A DNA stretch of 64,000 bases, taken from positions 3,968,001 to 4,032,000 of the forward strand of contig NZ_CP033068.1 in NCBI RefSeq assembly GCF_003668995.1, given 5' to 3'. How positions within the stretch are numbered: position 1 is the first letter of the stretch; every line of letters begins with the position of its first letter. Below the pieces are notes generated by a model. That model worked only from the letters and a program-made list of their open reading frames with translations, made no database searches and was not told the origin of the DNA. The translations under genes were made by a program, and so were the position numbers. Positions 59,243 through 64,000 of the stretch are shown here, one piece after another. This stretch comes from Flavobacterium sp. 140616W15 (GTDB taxonomy: Bacteria; Bacteroidota; Bacteroidia; Flavobacteriales; Flavobacteriaceae).

Positions 59243-60241
59243 ATGGGAAATATAACAGATCTAATCAAAGATGTTGCCAGTAAAAATCAAATCATTGAAA
59301 CTTTTGCGGCAAAAGTCATCGAAATAAATAAGGAAACAGAATCACCTCATAATACAAATGATGCTTATACCGTAAATATTATGCGTGCCGATGGTGCCAT
59401 ACTTAAAAACGTGAGATTAAAAGCTTCAATCCTTGATGTAGAACAAGGAATTATAACCATTCCCAAAAAAGACAGTTGGGTTTTAGCCACAATTATTGAC
59501 GGAGTAGAAACCAGAGCGTTTGTTTCGCAATTTTCAGAAGTCGACAGACTTATGGGGAGAATTCAATCTAAATTTGACTCTAATTTTTTTCTGGATTATA
59601 GTGCTGACGGCAATAAACTACATATTCGTTATATAAATACAGATACCGCAACTGAAACTGATGAAACTAAAATTATCGATGTCGCTAAAATAGAGTTTGA
59701 TAAGGAACAACATTTTAAAATTAGTTACTTTGATAATGATGAAAAACCAGTGGCAATTACACATTTTACACCTGATAGTTTAACCACAACTTTTAATTCG
59801 ATTGAAAACAAAGAAGTAAAAGAATCCTTAGTCTTGAGTGCTTCAAAAGAAAATGTTTCTTTCAAATTTAAGAACAACACAGGCAAAGAATTAAATTCAA
59901 TGGTTGCAACTCCTGAGAATTATGCTATTTTATTAAAAAACGATGACGATAAAAAGCAAGCTTCTTTAGCTATTGAAAGAAGCAAAATAGCGGCATACTT
60001 ATTCGAAGAAGATGAGCTTAAGAAACTATCATTTGAATTGAATGGAGAAAGCGATAGTATTCGATTAAAAAAAGATGATCAGAATTTAATTGAACTGAAA
60101 GGAAAAACAGCCATTAGTTTAAAAAGTGAAGGAGATATTAACATCGAAGCAAAAAATATAAATATTAAATCGACTGAAAAAATCAATATTAATGCCACAG
60201 GAGATACTATTATTAGCGGAGATAAAGTAAAAATCAATTAA
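59243..60241 (+). CDS. gp5/VgrG-like central spike with OB fold
   Basis: 332 residues. The N-terminal about 110 residues form the OB fold of the spike (DAYTVNIMRADGAILKNVRL, IITIPKKDSWVLATIIDG). The C-terminal part (about 260-332) has short alternating repeats ending in a triple beta-helix (TAISLKSEGDINIEAKNINIKSTEKININATGDTIISGDKVKIN pattern), as in gp5C and VgrG needles. No lysozyme domain is present. It starts 9 nt after the restored hub end. Hub and spike are separate genes, as in phage T4 and P2, rather than one VgrG. Confidence 0.8.
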   Translation: MGNITDLIKDVASKNQIIETFAAKVIEINKETESPHNTNDAYTVNIMRADGAILKNVRLKASILDVEQGIITIPKKDSWVLATIIDGVETRAFVSQFSEVDRLMGRIQSKFDSNFFLDYSADGNKLHIRYINTDTATETDETKIIDVAKIEFDKEQHFKISYFDNDEKPVAITHFTPDSLTTTFNSIENKEVKESLVLSASKENVSFKFKNNTGKELNSMVATPENYAILLKNDDDKKQASLAIERSKIAAYLFEEDELKKLSFELNGESDSIRLKKDDQNLIELKGKTAISLKSEGDINIEAKNINIKSTEKININATGDTIISGDKVKIN

Positions 60242-60244
60242 ATT

Positions 60245-60877
60245 ATGGCTACCAAATATGTATGTAATGGTGCAATATGCGCCTGCGATCAAGGTACTGC
60301 CCCAAGAGCACTTGATGTGAAATCTCAAAGTAACATTTTTATTCAGGAAAAATTGATGGCTACGGATAGTGAGAAAACTTTTGAAAGTCTGTTTTTTGGA
60401 AATTGTAAATTACGACAAAATAATCTCTGTATCCCTGATATAAAAACGAAGTGGAAGGATCCTGCAAATAATGTATTCGAAGGAGATAAAAAAGCTCTTT
60501 TAGAAAACTCAACCCTAAAATGCGAAGTTGGAGGAAATATCAAAATTATAGATCCGCTTCAAACTGAACCTAAAATAGTCATCCTTGATAATTATTCACC
60601 GCCGGTGATAACACCTTTGACAAAGGAAATATTAAATGTTACCTGGAAAAATGGAAATTTAGATAGAGAAATAGATACTGCAAATATTGGAGACAAAGTA
60701 AGCTTGGTTGTAGAAACAAAAAACTACAAAGAAGGAGAAACAGTCGTTGTTATAATAGATGAGATAGACGGAAAAGACGTCAAAGAAAACACGAAACAAG
60801 TAAAATTTACTGGTGAAGTAAATACCGATGGATTTGCTATTTTAAAAGAGGAAATCGCGATTGAAAACGTAAACTAA
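60245..60877 (+). CDS. DUF4280 PAAR-like tip protein with Ig-like extension
   Basis: 210 residues. Residues 1-105 follow the DUF4280 pattern: VCNGAICACDQGTAP, FFGNCKLRQNNLCIPDIKTKW and LKCEVGGNIKI, with Cys 7, 12, 14, 54, 62 and 93 available for metal or disulfides. DUF4280 proteins sharpen the spike tip and carry effectors in type VI and extracellular injection systems. Residues about 110-210 are an Ig-like domain (VTWKNGNLDREIDTANIGDKV) of the kind used to hold cargo. It starts 3 nt after the spike gene. Confidence 0.8.
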   Translation: MATKYVCNGAICACDQGTAPRALDVKSQSNIFIQEKLMATDSEKTFESLFFGNCKLRQNNLCIPDIKTKWKDPANNVFEGDKKALLENSTLKCEVGGNIKIIDPLQTEPKIVILDNYSPPVITPLTKEILNVTWKNGNLDREIDTANIGDKVSLVVETKNYKEGETVVVIIDEIDGKDVKENTKQVKFTGEVNTDGFAILKEEIAIENVN

Positions 60878-60887
60878 TAACTAAAAA

Positions 60888-61844
60888 ATGGAAAGAACAT
60901 TTAGAATAAAAGAAGTTAATGGTAATACTAGTTTTCAAGATAAAAAATTAGTTGTAGATAAAACGAAAATAAATCTTTTAATTGTTTTAGAACTTGGAGG
61001 TAACTTGCAATTTAACAGAGTCTATAATGACATCTGGAAAGTTGTAAAACTGGATAGCATAGCCGATCTTGAAGCAATAAATAAATTAAATGCAAAATAC
61101 GAATATAAAAACATTTGTCTTGTTCATCACGGAAATATATTTTCCGACACCTCAAAGGGCAAAAAAAACTGGGCCATTTTATTTGCAAACAAAATTCGTG
61201 AAATTAAACTAGTGATTTCTAAACTAAGTGAAATTCCAAAAGAAATAAATCAGGCATATGTTACAAAAATTCTTGAAAAGTCTAAACTTACGTTTGCTAA
61301 AGATGGTCCTGATGAATTAAAAATTAAAACATTTTTGGGCTTAAAAATGTTAATAGGGGCCATACTAGATAGTGGAACGTTCATTTCGGTAGCATGTAAT
61401 GAAGCCGATGATGCAGGTTTCTTAAAAGAACTTGCAGATTTTACAGATAAAAACATTAAAATATTTGGTAACACTAATTTTTCTTTTATCGATGACGGGA
61501 GAGACTCTACATATAACAACCTAACTATCAGCGAATATCATTCCATTTTAAACAGTTATTTATCTTCTGCATGGCGAGATAAAAATGGATGGTTGTATTA
61601 CGATACTAACCTAAAGCAGATAATTATAACAAAAAAAGAACTTTGGTTACATAGTATGGGAAAAAAAATATATACTTTAGTAGACAGAGAAGCTAAATTA
61701 ACAAAAAAACAAACTGATAAAGAACATTATGCTCAATTGTACTTTTCTAAAATATACGAGATCTTTCATAAAAAATACGTAACAACAATTAGCTATGATA
61801 ATTGGAAAAAAGAGCAAGAAAAAAAATACCCCGATTTTAAATAA
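60888..61844 (+). CDS. Putative caspase/CHAT-like cargo protein
   Basis: 318 residues, no signal. A first strand INLLIVLELGG is followed by YKNICLVHHGN (His80/81-Gly82) and later FISVACNEADD (Cys170), the order and strand context of the His-Cys dyad of caspase-like proteases. The His-Cys distance (about 90) is larger than in caspases; helical residues 100-160 fill it. The C-terminal 100 residues are basic and helical. Directly after the PAAR-like tip (10 nt), the usual place for cargo. The fold is my reading of motifs and needs a structure search; the alternative is an unrelated alpha/beta protein. Confidence 0.5.
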   Translation: MERTFRIKEVNGNTSFQDKKLVVDKTKINLLIVLELGGNLQFNRVYNDIWKVVKLDSIADLEAINKLNAKYEYKNICLVHHGNIFSDTSKGKKNWAILFANKIREIKLVISKLSEIPKEINQAYVTKILEKSKLTFAKDGPDELKIKTFLGLKMLIGAILDSGTFISVACNEADDAGFLKELADFTDKNIKIFGNTNFSFIDDGRDSTYNNLTISEYHSILNSYLSSAWRDKNGWLYYDTNLKQIIITKKELWLHSMGKKIYTLVDREAKLTKKQTDKEHYAQLYFSKIYEIFHKKYVTTISYDNWKKEQEKKYPDFK

Positions 61845-61854
61845 AAATATAAAT

Positions 61855-62565
61855 ATGACATCTAGAAAAATATTAATTTGTATCTTTTTATTCATAGCTT
61901 TAATAAACCGTGCCCAAGAAAAAAAATTAAAAGAATTGCGAGATAATAACTGTGGCGATAATTGTGAATTCTATCACGAAAATTTAAATTTTCGTAAAAC
62001 TTTATTAAATCTACCGCCAGCTCCGCCAGAACCAAAAACAAAAGAAGACTCAATCGTTTTGTTTTTCAAAATTCCATTAGAAAAAACAAAGATATTATTT
62101 CCTTTTTCAACATACGATTCGGTTTATGTTGTAACGCCAAAATACTACGAAGATAAAGAACCACGAAACTACTTAAAATCAAAATTTCATGATTCTAAAA
62201 CTTTAGTTACTGAAGAACAAATGAATAAAATTTCAGATATTCTCTTTAACTATTACCTAATAAAATATGATAACATAACTATTCGAAATTATAAAATAAC
62301 AGGTTGCAGCGGTATAGAGGATACTTATCCTAAGATCATTTTGCTATTTATAAAAAACGGTAAAAACAAAGACTACATCGCATTTCCTAGCCAGATATTT
62401 CGAAGAACGAGTTTTACTAATAAAGAATTAGAAGGTTTAGATCTTTGTGCTGAAAAAGAAAGAATGATAATGGAAATGTTTGGCGTAAGTCTGGAAGAAC
62501 CAAGTAGCGATGCAGTATTAGAAGACGAACCTGGCGTATTGCGTGATGAGCATAAAGAAAACTAA
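61855..62565 (+). CDS. Secreted protein, possible partner or immunity for 60888-61844
   Basis: 236 residues from MTSRKILICIFLFIALINRAQ, a clear signal peptide; the longer frame starts inside the previous gene and is rejected. The mature protein begins with a Cys-containing stretch (NNCGDNCEF), then a Pro-rich segment (LPPAPPEPKTKED) and an alpha/beta part with two more Cys. No known domain. It starts 10 nt after the caspase-like gene, before the operon terminator. A periplasmic protein paired with a cytoplasmic-type cargo gene is the pattern of immunity proteins; this is inference. Confidence 0.6.
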   Translation: MTSRKILICIFLFIALINRAQEKKLKELRDNNCGDNCEFYHENLNFRKTLLNLPPAPPEPKTKEDSIVLFFKIPLEKTKILFPFSTYDSVYVVTPKYYEDKEPRNYLKSKFHDSKTLVTEEQMNKISDILFNYYLIKYDNITIRNYKITGCSGIEDTYPKIILLFIKNGKNKDYIAFPSQIFRRTSFTNKELEGLDLCAEKERMIMEMFGVSLEEPSSDAVLEDEPGVLRDEHKEN

Positions 62566-62621
62566 TTTCTCTTTTATAATACACGAAGTATCAAATCATA
62601 ATAAACTAAAAATGTATAATA

Positions 62622-62657
62622 AATAAAAAACTGCAACATAACGTTGCAGTTTTTTTG
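62622..62657. terminator. Bidirectional terminator between the spike operon and the repressor
   Basis: Stem CTGCAAC/GTTGCAG with loop ATAAC (62631-62649), A-run on one side and T8 on the other, between convergent genes. Confidence 0.9.
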
Positions 62658-62663
62658 GTTTAT

Positions 62664-63476
62664 CTAGTTTAGCTTCTTTTTCAAAGTCTCTTCCATTTCA
62701 TAGAATTTACTTTCGAGATCATGAATTTTTTCATAAATATTGATTGGATCTGGCATTTGTTTAGAGGCATACATACTAGCGTACCAAACTTCCAGAATAT
62801 CTTCAGCATAAATAGAGTACATGGGGTAATTACCGTCTCTGTTATCTGATTTAAGAATTAATTTTCCACTTTCCCTAATTCTGTTTAAAACCCTTTTAAC
62901 CACTACTCCATCATTCTTACTGATAATCACATAAATTCTTCCATCTAATATATCATCAAAATTATCAACATATTTTCCAAAAAGATAATCGCCGTCATGG
63001 ATAGTTGTAGACATCGAATTCCCTTTTATTTCAAAACATCTGTAAGTTCCGTTCTTTAACATTGGCATACTAAATGACGGAAGACTTTCCATATATTCCG
63101 GATCTGAATAGCCGTCTAAATAGCCTGCTCTTGCTTTTACACCAACAAAATTAATATTTTCCTCACCCTCTTCATTTACGGTTATAATCTTCGGTAAATT
63201 TAAACCAACTTCACTATTTATTTTATTAGCAAAAATTTCATCACTATTTCCAAAAAAATAGTCTGGGTTTACATTACAGTGCGTGATGATGCTTTGAAGC
63301 AAATCAAAACCAGGTTTTGTCCTTTTTCTTTCTCCGTCAGATTGCAATCTTCCAATAGTTATACTATCAATTGTAGTGCTGGTTACTCCTATTAACTTCG
63401 CAAATGAGTTATTATTTAACTTCATCTCATCTATAATACGTTTTATCTTAGTATGTATTTCCATCTTGTATTGCAT
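62664..63476 (-). CDS. LexA/CI-like repressor: HTH plus S24 self-cleaving domain
   Basis: 270 residues. An N-terminal HTH (about 8-65: NNNSFAKLIGVTSTTIDSITIGRLQ) is joined to an S24 peptidase domain. The predicted self-cleavage bond is Ala117-Gly118 in KARAGYLDG, with Ser154 in GNSM and Lys194 in VVVKRV at LexA-like distances. A C-terminal coiled coil (residues about 240-270) may aid dimerisation. RecA filaments would trigger cleavage after DNA damage and relieve repression. Its promoter and that of the divergent gene 63748 hold matching palindromes. Typical of prophage or tailocin control (compare CI and PrtR). Confidence 0.88.
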   Translation of the reverse strand: MQYKMEIHTKIKRIIDEMKLNNNSFAKLIGVTSTTIDSITIGRLQSDGERKRTKPGFDLLQSIITHCNVNPDYFFGNSDEIFANKINSEVGLNLPKIITVNEEGEENINFVGVKARAGYLDGYSDPEYMESLPSFSMPMLKNGTYRCFEIKGNSMSTTIHDGDYLFGKYVDNFDDILDGRIYVIISKNDGVVVKRVLNRIRESGKLILKSDNRDGNYPMYSIYAEDILEVWYASMYASKQMPDPINIYEKIHDLESKFYEMEETLKKKLN

Positions 63477-63489
63477 TTGTTTTTATCAT

Positions 63490-63536
63490 GTAATATGTTT
63501 TAACCAATCTTACATATTCAACTATATGTTGCAAAA
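63490..63536 (-). promoter_or_regulatory. Repressor promoter with operator-like palindrome
   Basis: On the minus strand TTTTG (63536-63532), 19 nt, then TAAGATTG (63512-63505). The spacer holds CAACTATATGTTG (plus strand 63519-63531), a near-palindrome with CAAC/GTTG arms. A related GTAATATGTT (63490-63499) lies at the predicted start. This suggests autoregulation. Confidence 0.65.
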
Positions 63537-63664
63537 TTAAAAAATATATAATAAATAATAGCATTCTTTAGTGTTTTTTTTACGTAACATCTGAATTTAA
63601 AGACATTTAAAGCCTTTTTCCTACTGTATTACTCTAATATACAATCCAAATAATTAAATCATAT

Positions 63665-63729
63665 TACTGAAATTACTGCATTTTTCATCGTAATATGTTG
63701 CACAAATCAAAACATATGTTGTATATTTG
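63665..63729 (+). promoter_or_regulatory. Boxed promoter plus repressor operators before 63748
   Basis: Box variant TACTGAAATTACTGCA (63665-63680), 41 nt, then perfect -7 TATATTTG (63722-63729). The interval holds GTAATATGTTGCA (63690-63702) and the perfect palindrome AACATATGTT (63711-63720) abutting the -7 element. Both activator box and repressor sites thus meet at this promoter. Confidence 0.65.
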
Positions 63730-63747
63730 TCAAAAATAATCCACCAT

Positions 63748-64000
63748 ATGATTTTAAAAGATTTTTATACCGAAAAAAAGAACGCAATCGAAATGGAGTT
63801 CACTTCTAATGCGCCAACAGTTCAACTTTATACTGATACTATCTTTAAAGATTCTATTGAAACACCGGTAGTAATGTTTAAGTATGATATCGTAAACTGG
63901 GAAACATCTTCTGAAAAAAACTACAAAGCTGATGTATCATTTTGCCTGTATATTATATTACCTGTAGAAACTATTTCTTCAACAAGTTATGCAAATGCAT
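63748..64000 (+). CDS. Start of a tail-type structural gene, running off the window
   Basis: 84 codons are visible, from MILKDFYTEKKNAIEMEF. The peptide has no signal and alternates beta strands (VVMFKYDIVNW, YKADVSFCLYIILPVE), resembling phage tail-terminator or completion proteins, but no firm family can be named from a fragment. It is the first gene after a promoter with both the box and the repressor operators, so it probably opens the main structural operon of the element to the right. Confidence 0.5.
   Translation, partial: MILKDFYTEKKNAIEMEFTSNAPTVQLYTDTIFKDSIETPVVMFKYDIVNWETSSEKNYKADVSFCLYIILPVETISSTSYANA

Noticed and set aside
61795..61854. Longer start for the secreted partner gene
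   Set aside because: It would overlap the caspase-like gene by 50 nt and place 20 Lys-rich residues before a good signal peptide.
1..64000. CRISPR arrays, rRNA and tRNA genes, insertion sequences
   Set aside because: No regularly spaced repeat-spacer array, cloverleaf, rRNA segment, transposase frame or terminal inverted repeats were seen on reading; a dedicated scan (tRNAscan, ISfinder) could still find a short or degenerate case.

Overview
The window is a low-GC chromosome segment of a gliding Bacteroidota bacterium, almost certainly a Flavobacterium close to F. johnsoniae. The evidence is a complete sprC-sprD-sprB-sprF gliding/type IX secretion (T9SS) cluster, Bacteroidota-type promoters (TTG/TTTG about 19 nt before TAnnTTTG), and typical flavobacterial core genes (pgk, mltD-like, DUF4837, recA, trpS, dprA).

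Layout. 0-6 kb is a scrambled accessory patch. It has two alpha/beta hydrolases, one intact and two broken copies of an elaA-type acetyltransferase, a decayed polysaccharide flippase flanked by two decayed XRE genes, and a 49-codon gene for a double-glycine leader peptide. 6-10.2 kb is conserved envelope and metabolic genes (DUF4837 lipoprotein, LysM lytic transglycosylase, phosphoglycerate kinase). 10.3-35.2 kb is a seven-gene same-strand block for the SprB surface adhesin (5307 codons) and its partners. A strong promoter precedes its first gene and a terminator follows sprF. 35.7-47.8 kb is mainly housekeeping: DNA polymerase III delta', DoxX, two WG-repeat proteins, acyl-CoA thioesterase, recA, plsC-like, trpS, dprA, and a SPOR protein.

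47.9-64 kb is the most unusual part. On the minus strand a 1024-aa protein of unknown function is followed by a tandem, mosaic array of three and a fraction MORN/YwqK-like lipoproteins. On the plus strand lie a holin-like gene and an operon for the tip of a contractile-tail-like particle: putative chaperone, DUF6046, gp27-like hub, gp5-like spike, DUF4280 PAAR-like tip, a putative caspase-like protein and a secreted partner. A LexA/CI-like S24 repressor sits beside another structural-looking gene that runs off the window. No sheath, tube, sheath-terminator or capsid gene is visible, so the particle (tailocin, prophage or another injection system) would have to be completed outside the window.

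Four promoters in this region carry the same 16-bp box, TACTGAAACTACTGAA or a close variant. It sits 40 or 41 nt before the -7 element every time, and three of the four lack a -33 element. This predicts one activator switching on the 1024-aa gene with its lipoprotein array, the holin-like unit, the spike operon and the right-hand operon together. The S24 repressor, with a self-cleavage site and operator-like palindromes at its divergent promoters, would give DNA-damage control. The arrangement recalls the PrtR/PrtN/P-box logic of pyocins, but the motif, the regulon and the proposed effector-immunity sets are inferred from sequence only.
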